In this document: positions 6,013 through 15,036 of the stretch, in pieces
How positions within the stretch are numbered: position 1 is the stretch's first letter
How the letters are laid out: each line of letters starts with the position of its first letter
Assembly: GCA_041589735.1 (NCBI GenBank)
Contig: JBFHVA010000020.1
Location: 1 to 26,305 of the forward strand
Source of the DNA: CAMYJH01 sp041589735
Lineage (GTDB): Bacteria > Pseudomonadota > Gammaproteobacteria > HK1
DNA: 26,305 nt
Reading direction: 5' to 3'
Notes under the pieces: model-generated
The model's database searches: none
What the model saw: only the letters and a program-made list of their open reading frames with translations
What the model was told of the DNA's origin: nothing
Translations under genes and position numbers: made by a program

Positions 6013-7956
6013 ATGACGCTTCTACGCCAGCTGGTTCTGATTCTTGCTCTTATGTTCGTGCTCGTATTCGCGGGCACGTTCACTATCAATGTCGACAATA
6101 CCCGCCGCTACCTGGTCACCCAGCTCGAGTCCCACGCCCAGGACACGGCCACCTCCCTCGCGCTCTCGCTGACGCCTCATGTGGGGGACGTGCTGCGAAT
6201 GAAATCCATGGTGGACGCAGTCTTCGACCGCGGCGAGTACCGCCGCATCATCGTCGAAAATCTGGAAGGCGAGGCGCTGATCTCCCGCGAGGTGCCTGTG
6301 AAAGTCTTCGGTGTTCCCTCGTGGTTCGTGCGCCAGCTTCCGCTGGAGACGCCGGAAGCAAGCGCCAAGCTGATGTCGGGTTGGCGCCAGGCCGGTCAGC
6401 TGCGGGTGGTGAGCCACCCGGGACTCGCCTACGACCAGCTCTGGAGCAACGTGGTGCAGACTTTCTGGTGGTCTCTGGCCGCATTGGTGCTTGCCCTCGT
6501 TCTCACCGTCATCGCCCTTAGGGTTGTGTTGCGCTCGCTCCGCCGGGTGGAGTCTCAGGCGCTTGCCATCGCCCAGCGGGAATTTCCCCGCATCGATCGA
6601 ATTCCGAGAGCGCGGGAGCTTCGCCGGGTGGTTTTGGCGATGAACAACATGACCGAGAAAGTCGAGCACCTGCTCGCGGAGCAGCACGAGCAGTCGGAAC
6701 GGCTTCGCGAAGCGGCTTTCGGCGATCCGATCACCGGCCTCGGAAACCAGCGTGCATTCGAGCGCGAGCTCGAAAGACTGACCACCCACCGGGATGAGCA
6801 CGCCTATGGCCTCGTCGGGATGGTGGGGATCCGCGGCCTCGAGGCGGCAAATCTCGCCGACGGTTATCAGCTCGGTGACGCGCTTCTGCAGCGCGCGGCG
6901 GATCGGATCCGTGTCGTCGTGGCCGAGCGCCACGGCTTCGCCGCCCGCCTGGGCGGAGGCCTATTTGGAATCATCCTGCCGGACATTCCCTACTCCGAGG
7001 TTGAAGAGACGGTCAGACCTCTGGTCAAGGAGTTGGCCAAAGTGAGCGTAGGCGAGCTCAGCCCCGCCGGCGTCAATATTGGCTTTGCCTACTATGGCGG
7101 AGGACAGACCGCGGAAGTCTTGAGCGAGCGGGCGGAGTCGGCGCTTGCCAATGCCGAGACCGACGGCGTCAACCTCTGGCACCTTTACGACGACGGCGAG
7201 ACGGCCGCCGGACGCGACGTGCATCAAGAGGATCGCTGGCGGGTAATTTTGAACGACGTCATCGACAAGCGCGCGGTGGTGCTGAACGTCCAGCCTGTTC
7301 GCGCGTCGCAGGCAGAAGGCGAGCTTATTCATCTGGAAGTGTTTGCGCGCATACGCGGCCAGGCGGGCGAGCTGGTGCCCGCGGGGGTGTTCTTCCCCAT
7401 GGCGGCTCGCGTGGGGCTGGCCGAGGCGCTGGATAGGGCCATCGTTCAAGCGGTCATCGATGCGGCCGGCAATGACCCGCGATCTGAACGCCGGTTTGCG
7501 ATCAATATTTCACGCCATGCGCTGAAGAGCGAAGCGTTTTCAGACTGGCTGCTGGAGACACTGAGAAAACGCCCCGGAATTGCGGGTCGGCTCGACTTCG
7601 AGGTGACTGAAACGATGGTGGCGAATATGCCGGAGACGGTGCTGGAAATCGTCCGCCGGCTCAAGGCCGTGGGTGCAGGCTTTGGCGTTGATCACTGCGG
7701 TTCCCGCGATCTGGCGCTGGATTACCTGAAGAGCCTCAAGGCGAATTACACCAAGATTGACGGTGCGTTCATCAAGGGACTGGAACAGGAAGAGGACAAG
7801 CGTGCTTACGTGCGCTCGCTTGTCGCCACTGCGCGGGCGCTTGGCACGCGCACCATCGCCGAGCACATTGAATCCGAGCCTATGCTGGAGGCTGTTAGGG
7901 AGCTCGGGTTTGACGGCGTTCAGGGATACTTCATCGGACGGCCCGAGCCCTTATGA
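6013..7956 (+). CDS. lapD: LapD-type inside-out c-di-GMP receptor (degenerate GGDEF-EAL)
   Basis: LapD is an inner-membrane receptor that binds c-di-GMP in its cytoplasmic EAL domain and in response holds LapG in the periplasm, protecting the adhesin. The 647 residues show a membrane helix at about 5-25, a periplasmic LapD/MoxY-type domain (about 26-145), a second helix (about 150-175), HAMP (about 172-225), GGDEF-like (about 232-395) and EAL-like (about 405-645) domains. The GGDEF site is GGGLF (314-318), so no cyclase activity is expected. The EAL site is EVF (442-444), and VDHCGS (559-564) replaces the usual DDFGTG, so phosphodiesterase activity is probably lost. Glu530, Glu533, Lys581, Glu617 and Gln637 equivalents remain, consistent with ligand binding. 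It follows lapG by 22 bases. Confidence 0.9.
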   Translation: MTLLRQLVLILALMFVLVFAGTFTINVDNTRRYLVTQLESHAQDTATSLALSLTPHVGDVLRMKSMVDAVFDRGEYRRIIVENLEGEALISREVPVKVFGVPSWFVRQLPLETPEASAKLMSGWRQAGQLRVVSHPGLAYDQLWSNVVQTFWWSLAALVLALVLTVIALRVVLRSLRRVESQALAIAQREFPRIDRIPRARELRRVVLAMNNMTEKVEHLLAEQHEQSERLREAAFGDPITGLGNQRAFERELERLTTHRDEHAYGLVGMVGIRGLEAANLADGYQLGDALLQRAADRIRVVVAERHGFAARLGGGLFGIILPDIPYSEVEETVRPLVKELAKVSVGELSPAGVNIGFAYYGGGQTAEVLSERAESALANAETDGVNLWHLYDDGETAAGRDVHQEDRWRVILNDVIDKRAVVLNVQPVRASQAEGELIHLEVFARIRGQAGELVPAGVFFPMAARVGLAEALDRAIVQAVIDAAGNDPRSERRFAINISRHALKSEAFSDWLLETLRKRPGIAGRLDFEVTETMVANMPETVLEIVRRLKAVGAGFGVDHCGSRDLALDYLKSLKANYTKIDGAFIKGLEQEEDKRAYVRSLVATARALGTRTIAEHIESEPMLEAVRELGFDGVQGYFIGRPEPL

Positions 7957-8017
7957 TCGACGGCCTCGGCAACAGCTCTCGCTTCTACGAAGCCAAAAGA
8001 CGCGTTGCACATGGGTC

Positions 8018-8049
8018 GAGAAGAAGACGGCACCGAATTAGGTACCGCC
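8018..8049 (-). terminator. Likely intrinsic terminator after tRNA-Phe
   Basis: On the minus strand GGCGGTACC pairs with GGTGCCGTC (9 bp with two G-U pairs) around a 6-base loop (plus-strand 8026-8049), followed by TTCTTCT. It begins 22 bases past the CCA end of the tRNA. Position and T-rich tail fit an intrinsic terminator for the minus-strand unit. There is no T-run on the plus-strand side, so it does not look like a terminator for lapD. Confidence 0.55.
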
Positions 8050-8071
8050 TCCGATGCTGATGAACTGAGTC

Positions 8072-8147
8072 TGGTGGCCAGGGGCGGAATCGAACCACCG
8101 ACACGCGGATTTTCAGTCCACTGCTCTACCGACTGAGCTACCTGGCC
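8072..8147 (-). tRNA. tRNA-Phe (anticodon GAA)
   Basis: The 76-base gene folds into a full cloverleaf. The acceptor stem is GGCCAGG/CCTGGCC, the D arm is GCTC...GAGC, and the anticodon arm is GTGGA-CTGAAAA-TCCGC, giving anticodon GAA. The variable loop is GTGTC, the T arm is GGTGG-TTCGATT-CCGCC, and the discriminator base A is followed by an encoded CCA (8072-8074). It lies about 110 bases downstream of the yggX-type gene on the same strand, an arrangement also seen in Pseudomonas. No integrase or direct repeat flanks it, so it does not appear to be an occupied attachment site here. Confidence 0.97.
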
Positions 8148-8258
8148 GGGAATCGTTGGGTCTGCGCGAGGAGCGGTATTTAATCTAAGGCGCGGTCAAA
8201 AGTCCATTACCGGTCGATTTGCCGGGCAATGTCCACGCGCGCTTGAGGAGGCCGCCGT

Positions 8259-8537
8259 TCAACGGCCGGAATCGGGAGTTACGTAGCCGGCGGGTTTCTC
8301 CGATCCTTCGCCGAAGAGAAATTTTTCCATCTCCGTTTCCAGAAACTTGCGCGCCTCGGGGTCCATGGGGCTGATGCGGTTCTCGTTGATCAGCATGGTC
8401 TGGTGCGCGAGCCATTGCTGCCACGCCCGCTTCGATACCTGCTCGAAGATGCGTTGCCCGAGCGCGCCCGGATAGGGTGGAAAGTCGAGCCCTTCGGCCT
8501 CGGCCTTGAGTTTTACGCAGTTGACCGTTCGTTTCAC
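8259..8537 (-). CDS. yggX: Probable Fe(II)-trafficking protein, YggX family
   Basis: YggX proteins protect Fe-S clusters during oxidative stress and are thought to take part in iron handling; the exact mechanism is not settled. The 92-residue product matches the family throughout: Cys7 (VNCVKL), EAEGLDFPPYPG (13-24), the AWQQW helix (38-42), QTMLINE (46-52) and MDPEARKFLE (58-67). Translation starts at GTG 8537, immediately next to the TAA stop of mutY (8538-8540), so the two are translationally coupled. This link is common in gammaproteobacteria and makes sense because MutY carries a [4Fe-4S] cluster. Confidence 0.94.
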   Translation of the reverse strand: MKRTVNCVKLKAEAEGLDFPPYPGALGQRIFEQVSKRAWQQWLAHQTMLINENRISPMDPEARKFLETEMEKFLFGEGSEKPAGYVTPDSGR

Positions 8538-9617
8538 TTATTTGCTCTTGACCGCGCGGGGCGGCAACTCATTCAGAATTCTGTTCACCGGAGCGGCGAG
8601 TCCCAGCCTATTCGCCGACGCGCCTTTATACCAAAGCACCGATCTCCCTTCCATGACCCGATCCGCCGCGGCGTTATCTTCGACCTCCAGCAGCACGGGC
8701 TCGATTTCCAAACGGAAATGGGTGAAGCCGTGTTGACGCCGCTTGAGAAAAGAAGTTCGGCTTGGTTTAAAGCCAAAGCGCGTGGCGCAGGCACGCGCCG
8801 GATCGTCTTCTACAGGGCACTCGGGAAATCCCCACAACCCGCCCCACACGCCGCTGGGGGGTCGGCGTTCCAGCAGCACCGCCTGATCGTCGTCTCTTAA
8901 AATCAGAAAGCGCGTACGGCGCAGCGGTTTTGGTTTCTTAGGTCGCGGCGCGGGAATGACGTCAACTCGCCCTTCCAGATGAGCGCGGCACTCGTGCCGT
9001 AAGGGACAGGTGGCACACTTCGGTCGTCGGCGCACGCACAGCGTGGCGCCCAAGTCCATTATGGCCTGGGTATAGTCCGCTACCCGGCGTTCAGGCGTGC
9101 ACATCGCCGCCAGCGACCACAGCAGTTTCTCGGTTTCACGCTCGCCCGGCCAGGTCTCGATGCCGTAATAGCGGCACAGCACTCTTTTTACATTGCCGTC
9201 GAGAATGGGGTGGCGCTTTCCCAAGCTCAGCGCAAGGATGGCGCCCGCGGTGGAGCGGCCCACCCCCGGCAGCGCGCGCCAAGACTCGATTTCAGCGGGC
9301 AGCTCGCCCCTAAGATCAGCCATAATGCGCCGCGCGGCGGCGTGAAGATTGCGTCCGCGGGAGTAGTAACCGAGCCCGCTCCAAAGATGCAGCACCTCGT
9401 CTTCGTCCGCTGCGGCCAGCGTCTCCAGGTCGGGAAAACGCGCCATAAAGCGCTCGAAGTATGGGATCACCGTCGTCACCTGGGTCTGCTGCAGCATGAT
9501 TTCGGAGATCCACACGCGGTAGGGCGTTGGCTCAGTCTGCCAGGGCAGATGTTTTCGACCGTTGCGCTCATACCAGTCGAGCAGCGACGCGGCGAAGTTA
9601 GGTTCGGATCCAGTCAT
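8538..9617 (-). CDS. mutY: A/G-specific adenine glycosylase MutY
   Basis: MutY removes adenine mispaired with 8-oxoguanine or guanine. The 359-residue protein has the helix-hairpin-helix LPGVGRSTAGA (116-126), catalytic Glu39 in SEIMLQQTQV, Asp140 in HPILDGNVKR, and four cluster cysteines Cys194, Cys201, Cys204 and Cys210 with the C-x6-C-x2-C-x5-C spacing. The C-terminal Nudix-like domain that recognises 8-oxoG runs from about 232 to 350, with QHGFTHFRLEI near 296-305. It starts at ATG 9617 and overlaps the stop of asmA by four bases (ATGA). Together with yggX it forms a tight minus-strand operon. Confidence 0.96.
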   Translation of the reverse strand: MTGSEPNFAASLLDWYERNGRKHLPWQTEPTPYRVWISEIMLQQTQVTTVIPYFERFMARFPDLETLAAADEDEVLHLWSGLGYYSRGRNLHAAARRIMADLRGELPAEIESWRALPGVGRSTAGAILALSLGKRHPILDGNVKRVLCRYYGIETWPGERETEKLLWSLAAMCTPERRVADYTQAIMDLGATLCVRRRPKCATCPLRHECRAHLEGRVDVIPAPRPKKPKPLRRTRFLILRDDDQAVLLERRPPSGVWGGLWGFPECPVEDDPARACATRFGFKPSRTSFLKRRQHGFTHFRLEIEPVLLEVEDNAAADRVMEGRSVLWYKGASANRLGLAAPVNRILNELPPRAVKSK

Positions 9618-11521
9618 GGCGCTGGTGGCGCGAGTGATCCGGAAGTCGCTACGCGTGCGCTTGAGGTCGACAGGCTCGATACCGATCCGGTTTGCAGCTC
9701 TAGCCGACCGTCTCTGCTCCGAGCCACAAGCTGGACGTCGTCCATGACCACGTCGCCGACAACGAGTTTAGCCAGACTCAAGCGTCCATTTAGATTGAGT
9801 GGTCGCAGGATCCCTAGCGGGGCGGCCGCCGAGACTTGGTCCTTCGATCCGTCTGAATCCAGCGGCAGATAGCGCCCGACATCCAGGGCGTCGGCGCGAA
9901 GCTCGAAGTCCACCGCGCGCCCTGGGCTCGACATCTCCGTGACGCTGAGCGACCCGCTGATACGAGTGTCGTCCAGCTTTAGCGTTAACGGGTCCAGCAC
10001 CAAATCGGTGCGGCCGCCGGCCACTGCGGCAACGGCCTCCACCCGGGTGAAAGCCATCGGATCCCCGGTTCGGGGTGCCGGCAGTCCCAAATACCCGAGT
10101 AGCGCACGGGCGTCGAATCTGGGCAGGGTCAGCGAGGCCCTATAGCTGAGCTTGTCGCCGCTTGCGTCGAGCTTGATATCCCCCCGGGCGGTCAGCGGCC
10201 CGAGCGTCAATTCCAGCTCGTCGGCTTGGTACCTCGCCTGTTCGGCCGCGCGTCCCGAGCCGCTCAGCGTCAGCTGCAATGGACCCCCCGCGGTAATTGG
10301 CGGCATCTCGATACGCATGGCTGTCGTCACCGGCCACCCGGGGCTAAAGCCCAGATGGAGCCGTCCATCGGCGCGGACCCGACCCAGCGTTAAGGCCAGG
10401 GGTCCCAGTGTGACGCCGTGTAAATTGCCTGCAACGGAGGACTCGAGCCGCGCATCGTCGGGCAGTTCGGCATTCAGCGTGTCCGGCAGCGGCCGCCCCA
10501 GCCGCGCCATCAGCTCGGCGGGACTGAAGCTTGCCACGGTAACCCGTCCTTTGAGCGTCGGATCTTTCCCCAATTCGCTGGCCGCGAGATCGCCCCCAAT
10601 GTCGAGGCCCGCTATCGTGAGGGCGAAGCGCTCCAACGAAGCGGTGCCGGCGATCAGATCCACCGTAGCCCGCGGAATCCTCACCCCAATGGGTGATTCG
10701 ATGATGCCGGGAGCCGTGCCCGCAAGCTCCAAATCTAGAAGTGAGAGTAATCGCCCGGACGTGTCGAAGCGCGCGTCGGCGCTGGCATCGATCTGGAAAC
10801 CCCCGCCGGGAAGATCGGGTCCTCGAAAAGTCACCTCGGCGGCAAGCGACTGCGCGCGGAATGTCTGCTGTGCCGGATCCGCCGAAAGTTCGGCGCCAAC
10901 AGACGCATGACCCTCCACGTTGCGCGCCGGATCGCTGAATCGAAAGCGCGCGGCCAAGGGCGCGAACCGACGGGCGGACAGCGGGCCGACATGAAAATCC
11001 AGATCCGTGACGCGAAGGCGCTCACCGCTTGCCAGGTCGACGTAAGTGAGCGTGGCCTCGCTAAGCTCCAGTCGGCCGAGCGCTAAAAGAGCGGACGGTG
11101 GTTCTCCGTCCCCGTTACCCGCTGTCAGCATTCGATCAAAGTTATTTCCGCCGGAGGCGGACCGCGCCAAGTGGACGTTCAAGCCCTCCACGGCTACCAG
11201 GTCTGGCGCAACGGTTCCGGCGAGTAGAGGATAAAGCTTGACCCGCAATGTCAGGGTCTCGAATTCGGCCAGATTGCGATCGGCAAACCCCGGCGGATTG
11301 TGCAACTCGGTGTGGCCGACTTTGACGCCCAAGCCCGGAAAAAAGAAAGGGGACAGGTCGCCGTCGATGGACAAGACCAGACCGGTCTCGCTTTTCACCC
11401 GGGCCTCGATCTCGGCCTTGATAGCGTCGGCGTCAAACAACCACGCCGCTACGAGCGCCAGCACAAGCGCCAGCACAACGACGCCGGCCGCAATACCTGC
11501 CAACCATTTGAAGAATGTCAC
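9614..11521 (-). CDS. asmA: AsmA family protein
   Basis: AsmA-family proteins are inner-membrane-anchored periplasmic proteins with a Vps13-like repeating beta-groove fold, implicated in lipid transport to the outer membrane and its integrity. From the chosen start the product has 635 residues, close to E. coli AsmA. An N-terminal anchor (FFKWLAGIAAGVVVLALVLA onward, about 3-30) is followed by FDADAIKAEIEARV and GLVLSIDGDLSPFFFPGLGV, the typical AsmA entry, and then long amphipathic beta-rich sequence. The start is uncertain: GTG 11521 puts the anchor at the N terminus, while TTG 11656 would add 45 Pro/Ala-rich residues and overlap argH by 68 bases. It overlaps mutY by four bases. Confidence 0.88.
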   Translation of the reverse strand: MTFFKWLAGIAAGVVVLALVLALVAAWLFDADAIKAEIEARVKSETGLVLSIDGDLSPFFFPGLGVKVGHTELHNPPGFADRNLAEFETLTLRVKLYPLLAGTVAPDLVAVEGLNVHLARSASGGNNFDRMLTAGNGDGEPPSALLALGRLELSEATLTYVDLASGERLRVTDLDFHVGPLSARRFAPLAARFRFSDPARNVEGHASVGAELSADPAQQTFRAQSLAAEVTFRGPDLPGGGFQIDASADARFDTSGRLLSLLDLELAGTAPGIIESPIGVRIPRATVDLIAGTASLERFALTIAGLDIGGDLAASELGKDPTLKGRVTVASFSPAELMARLGRPLPDTLNAELPDDARLESSVAGNLHGVTLGPLALTLGRVRADGRLHLGFSPGWPVTTAMRIEMPPITAGGPLQLTLSGSGRAAEQARYQADELELTLGPLTARGDIKLDASGDKLSYRASLTLPRFDARALLGYLGLPAPRTGDPMAFTRVEAVAAVAGGRTDLVLDPLTLKLDDTRISGSLSVTEMSSPGRAVDFELRADALDVGRYLPLDSDGSKDQVSAAAPLGILRPLNLNGRLSLAKLVVGDVVMDDVQLVARSRDGRLELQTGSVSSLSTSSARVATSGSLAPPAP

Positions 11522-11588
11522 CAATCCAAAGCTTCGATGGCCCGCACCGCCAACGCCTGGGGCATCGTTTGCTCCCCACGCCGCCCGA

Positions 11589-12983
11589 TCATTCGCCCAG
11601 CCTGGCGCGGGCTCTTCTAATGGCAGCTTTAACCTGGGCCGGGGCGGTGGCGCCAAAGTGATCCCGCGCCGCCAGCGCGCCCTCCAGGGTCAGCACCGAA
11701 TAGACGTCCTTCCCGATGCGGGCGCATAAGGATTTAAGCTGTTTCAGGGGCAAATCCGACAGCTCACAGTCAGCGTCGATGGCCAGCTTCACCGCGCGGC
11801 CGACAATTTCGTGAGCGTCGCGAAAGGGGATCCCTTTGCTAACCAGATAATCGGCCAGATCCGTGGCGGTAGCGTAGCCTTTGAGTGCGGCAGCGCGCAT
11901 GGCCGCGGGATTCACCGTCATGGTGGTCAACAGTCCTGAGTATACGCGCAGGCAATCCTTCACCGTATCCACGGCGTCGAACAACGGCAGCTTGTCTTCC
12001 TGGTTGTCGCGGTTGTAGGCCAGCGGTTGCGCCTTCATCAGCACAAGCAGGCTCACCAGGTGACCGTAGACGCGGCCGCTTTTTCCGCGCACGAGCTCTG
12101 GAACATCGGGATTTTTTTTCTGCGGCATGATGGATGATCCAGTGCAATACGCGTCGCTCAAACTGACGAACTGAAACTGCGACGAGCCCCATACGATCAG
12201 CTCTTCGGACATGCGTGACAGATGCATCATCAGCATGGCCAGTGCGCTCAACAGTTCAATCAAGAAATCCCGGTCGCTGACCGCGTCGATGGAGTTTTCG
12301 CACGGCGCGTCGAAGCCGAGCGCCCGAGTGGTGAAGTCACGGTCGATGGGAAATCCCGTGCCGGCAAGCGCTGCCGCTCCCAGCGGCGATTGATTCATCC
12401 GCCTGCGGCAATCGGCTAGGCGACCGGCGTCCCGGTGAAGCATTTCGAACCACGCCATCAGGTGATGCCCGAAGGTCACAGGCTGCGCGGTCTGTAGATG
12501 GGTGAACCCCGGCATGACGGTGTCCGCTTGCTGTTCGGCCCTGTCCAGGATCGCCGACTGCAGCACCCGGATCAGTTGCGCAATCGTGTCGATTTCCTCG
12601 CGAACCAGCAGGCGTACATCCGTGGCCACCTGATCGTTACGGGATCGGGCGGTGTGGAGTTTCTTTCCCACCACGCCGATGCGCTGGGTCAAGGCCGCCT
12701 CGATGTTCATGTGCACGTCTTCCAAGGCTTCGGACCAGACAAACGTTCCGGCTTCAATTTCCGCGGCGATGGATTCGAGCCCCGAAACGATGGCCTTGCA
12801 CTCAGCGTCGCTTAGCAAGCCGGCCTTGGTGAGCATTTTGGCGTGAGCGACAGAGCCACGGATGTCGAAGGGGGCGAGACGCTGATCGAATGCCACCGAA
12901 GCGGTGAAGTGTTCCACCAAGGCGTCGGTGGACTCGGCGAAACGCCCGGACCAGGGCTTTGAAGGGGTTTTGGAATTATTCAT
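11589..12983 (-). CDS. argH: Argininosuccinate lyase
   Basis: ArgH splits argininosuccinate into arginine and fumarate, the last step of arginine synthesis. The 464-residue protein has the normal length and shows WSGRF (11-15), TARSRNDQVATD (111-122), the catalytic His region GFTHLQ (159-164), and the fumarase/aspartase-superfamily signature GSSIMPQKKNPD (282-293) with the catalytic Ser. It starts at ATG 12983. It is divergent from the AlgZ-like gene across 97 bases; the argH/algZ neighbourhood is conserved in Pseudomonas and relatives. asmA follows on the same strand. Confidence 0.97.
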   Translation of the reverse strand: MNNSKTPSKPWSGRFAESTDALVEHFTASVAFDQRLAPFDIRGSVAHAKMLTKAGLLSDAECKAIVSGLESIAAEIEAGTFVWSEALEDVHMNIEAALTQRIGVVGKKLHTARSRNDQVATDVRLLVREEIDTIAQLIRVLQSAILDRAEQQADTVMPGFTHLQTAQPVTFGHHLMAWFEMLHRDAGRLADCRRRMNQSPLGAAALAGTGFPIDRDFTTRALGFDAPCENSIDAVSDRDFLIELLSALAMLMMHLSRMSEELIVWGSSQFQFVSLSDAYCTGSSIMPQKKNPDVPELVRGKSGRVYGHLVSLLVLMKAQPLAYNRDNQEDKLPLFDAVDTVKDCLRVYSGLLTTMTVNPAAMRAAALKGYATATDLADYLVSKGIPFRDAHEIVGRAVKLAIDADCELSDLPLKQLKSLCARIGKDVYSVLTLEGALAARDHFGATAPAQVKAAIRRARARLGE

Positions 12984-13044
12984 ATCGCGGGTCCCGGCAG
13001 GCTTTGAGCAAGGGCAAGGTCCGGTTCAGCGCCTGGAGTATATC

Positions 13045-13050
13045 TATAAT
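13045..13050 (+). promoter_or_regulatory. Possible -10 element upstream of the AlgZ-like gene
   Basis: TATAAT, a perfect sigma-70 -10 hexamer, lies 30 bases before the ATG at 13081, inside the 97-base argH/algZ gap. The spaced upstream hexamer (about 13022-13028) is GC-rich and does not match TTGACA, so an activator or an alternative -35 would be needed. Evidence is the hexamer and its position only. Confidence 0.4.
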
Positions 13051-13080
13051 GAGTTTGCAGTTGGACACGATCCTCGAATT

Positions 13081-14226
13081 ATGAACAGGCCGAACCCGGC
13101 GTCAGCGGAAGACACTCTGTTTCTACCCGATTTCTGCGCCTTACGCATGGTGTTTGCCATTGTTTTGGTAGGGCAGCTGCTGGCGTTCGTGGTGGTGCTG
13201 GCGCCGACGAGACTCAGTGCCGACAGCTGGCGGGATATGGCCTACAGCTCGCTGTTCATTCAGTGGGTGGGCTTGAGCAGCGCGGCCATATTGTGCTTTA
13301 GCCGCCGGTGGCTCAAGCGCGTAAACAATGCACAGGCGGGCTTTTTCAGCTATTCCATCGTTATCCTGGTGACGCTGGTTTTAAGCGAAGTCGGTTTCTG
13401 GCTGGTCGTCAACGGCGTCGTTCCGGTCGAGGCCTCTAGCTTTGCCGTGCCTTCCTACGGGCAGGGCATTGCTCCAGCGATGGTGACTTTCATCAAGACG
13501 CCGCAGCACTTCGAACTCTTGCTGAGAAATCTCGGCATCAGCGCTATCGTGAGCGCCGTGGCGTTGCGCTACTTCTACGTTCAGCATCAGTGGAAGACAA
13601 ACCTCGAATCGGAGCACCGCGCGCGCATCCAGGCGCTGCAGTCGCGGATCCGGCCCCACTTCCTGTTTAACAGCATGAACACCATCGCCGCACTCACCCG
13701 CAGCGATCCGGCGCTGGCTGAAGAGGTGACTGAAGATCTGGCGGAGCTTTTTCGCGTGAGCCTGGGCGACGCCAGCGTCCCGGTGCCGCTGTCCCGTGAG
13801 CTGGAAGTGTGCCGCCAGTACCTGCACATCGAGAAACAGCGCTTAGGCGATCGCATTGCCGATCGTTGGGCAATCGACGAATTGCCTTCGGCGGCGCTCA
13901 TCCCGGGACTGTCTTTACAGCCGCTGGTAGAGAACGCCGTGTACCACGGTATCGAACCTGCCACCGACGGCGGCGTAATCGAGATCTCGGGTGGTGAGGA
14001 GGACGCGCGCGTTTGGATTCGGATCGCAAATTCAAGGCCGAGAGAAAATACGAATAACTCGAGACCCGGGGGTAATCAAATGGCGCAAGAAAACGTCGGC
14101 CAGCGTATGCGAGCATTCTTCGGTGACGGCGCTGAGCTTCAGGTGAAAGAAGGCGCTTCGGAGTATGCGGTGGAGCTGCGCTTTCCTTTGGTCACCGACT
14201 ACGTTACGGGAGCACGAACCCGTTGA
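13081..14226 (+). CDS. algZ: AlgZ/FimS-type sensor histidine kinase (LytS family)
   Basis: This is an inner-membrane sensor kinase of the LytS type that would phosphorylate the LytTR regulator encoded next. The 381-residue protein has four hydrophobic segments (about 22-41, 56-74, 90-112, 148-165). The kinase core follows: phosphoacceptor His193 in RIRPHFLFNSMN, an N box LVENAVYHGIEP (282-293), and a G-box-like NVGQRM (338-343). It lacks a separate periplasmic sensor domain, as in Pseudomonas AlgZ. ATG 13081 is used; the frame extends to 12904 only by overlapping argH. Its TGA overlaps the start of the next gene by four bases. Confidence 0.9.
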   Translation: MNRPNPASAEDTLFLPDFCALRMVFAIVLVGQLLAFVVVLAPTRLSADSWRDMAYSSLFIQWVGLSSAAILCFSRRWLKRVNNAQAGFFSYSIVILVTLVLSEVGFWLVVNGVVPVEASSFAVPSYGQGIAPAMVTFIKTPQHFELLLRNLGISAIVSAVALRYFYVQHQWKTNLESEHRARIQALQSRIRPHFLFNSMNTIAALTRSDPALAEEVTEDLAELFRVSLGDASVPVPLSRELEVCRQYLHIEKQRLGDRIADRWAIDELPSAALIPGLSLQPLVENAVYHGIEPATDGGVIEISGGEEDARVWIRIANSRPRENTNNSRPGGNQMAQENVGQRMRAFFGDGAELQVKEGASEYAVELRFPLVTDYVTGARTR

Positions 14227-14963
14227 AGGTCCTCATCGTTGATGACGAACCACTCGCCCGCGCCCGTCTTTATCGCTTGGTGACGGAGCTCGAGGACGAT
14301 ATCGTGCCGGAGGAGGCCGGCAACGGTCCGGAGGCGCTGCGAAGAGTGCAGGAGAATACCGTCGATGTGGTGCTGCTGGACATCCGCATGCCGGGCATGG
14401 ACGGGATTGAGGTTGCAAGACACCTCAAGCATCTGGACCGCGCGCCGGCGGTTATTTTCACCACCGCCTACGACAGCCATGCGCTGCAAGCGTTTGAAGC
14501 GAGCGCCGTCGACTATCTGCTTAAACCGATTCGTAGAGGACGACTCAAGGAAGCACTCGAGCGCGCACGCACGTTGACCGGGCGTCAGATCGATGCCCTG
14601 GAAGTCACGGATCCCGGCGCCGGCAAGGCGCGCACCCATGTGAGCGCAAGTTTGAAAGGAGACTTGAAGCTGGTGCCCGTGGCCGACGTGCGCTTCTTTC
14701 GCGCCGAGCATAAGTACGTAGTGGCCCGCTACGCGCACGGGGAGCTGGTTCTGGACGAGGCCTTGAGTGCTCTGGAAGAGGAGTTCAAGCAAGGCTTCAT
14801 GCGCGTCCACCGCAACGCGCTGGTGGCGCTCGCGCATGTGCGCGGGTTACAAAAGCACGCGGGAGGCGGTTATCGGCTTCGCTTTGAGGGCATAGAAGAC
14901 GCAGTCGAAGTCAGCCGGCGATGCCTTCCCGACGTGCGCCGGGCGCTCAAGGAACGGGCATGA
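14223..14963 (+). CDS. algR: AlgR-type LytTR response regulator
   Basis: This cytoplasmic transcription regulator has 246 residues. The receiver domain (1-118) shows VDDEP (6-10), phosphoacceptor Asp53 in VLLDIRMPGMDG, Thr81 and Lys101 (LLKPI). The LytTR DNA-binding domain (about 140-244) includes DVRFFRAEHKYV (155-166) and FMRVHRNALVAL (192-203). In Pseudomonas AlgR controls alginate, type IV pilus assembly (fimU-pilE genes) and virulence. It starts with TTG at 14223, overlapping the kinase stop (TTGA), so the two are coupled. In Pseudomonas algR is followed by hemC; here a chemosensory block follows after 155 bases. Confidence 0.92.
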   Translation: MKVLIVDDEPLARARLYRLVTELEDDIVPEEAGNGPEALRRVQENTVDVVLLDIRMPGMDGIEVARHLKHLDRAPAVIFTTAYDSHALQAFEASAVDYLLKPIRRGRLKEALERARTLTGRQIDALEVTDPGAGKARTHVSASLKGDLKLVPVADVRFFRAEHKYVVARYAHGELVLDEALSALEEEFKQGFMRVHRNALVALAHVRGLQKHAGGGYRLRFEGIEDAVEVSRRCLPDVRRALKERA

Positions 14964-15036
14964 TTAAGATTACTTTAGAGGTTTAGAAAACACCGGATAC
15001 AAGTTCCACAAGCCTTTGTAATTCTGGCGTTTCGTC

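Noticed and set aside
6022..6933. Minus-strand open frame of 303 codons opposite lapD
   Set aside because: His/Gln/Arg-rich antisense translation without any domain; the LapD frame is clearly coding.
8072..8147. tRNA-Phe as an integration site for a mobile element
   Set aside because: No integrase, direct repeat or foreign-looking cargo flanks it; both sides are conserved housekeeping or paired signalling genes.
10152..10910. Plus-strand open frame of 252 codons opposite asmA
   Set aside because: Ser/Pro/Arg-rich translation typical of the antisense of a GC-rich gene; the AsmA frame has the membrane anchor and family pattern.
13081..14963. Decay of the AlgZ/AlgR pair alongside the chemosensory genes
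   Set aside because: The kinase His193 and N box, and the regulator Asp53, Thr81 and Lys101, are all present, so this pair looks functional.
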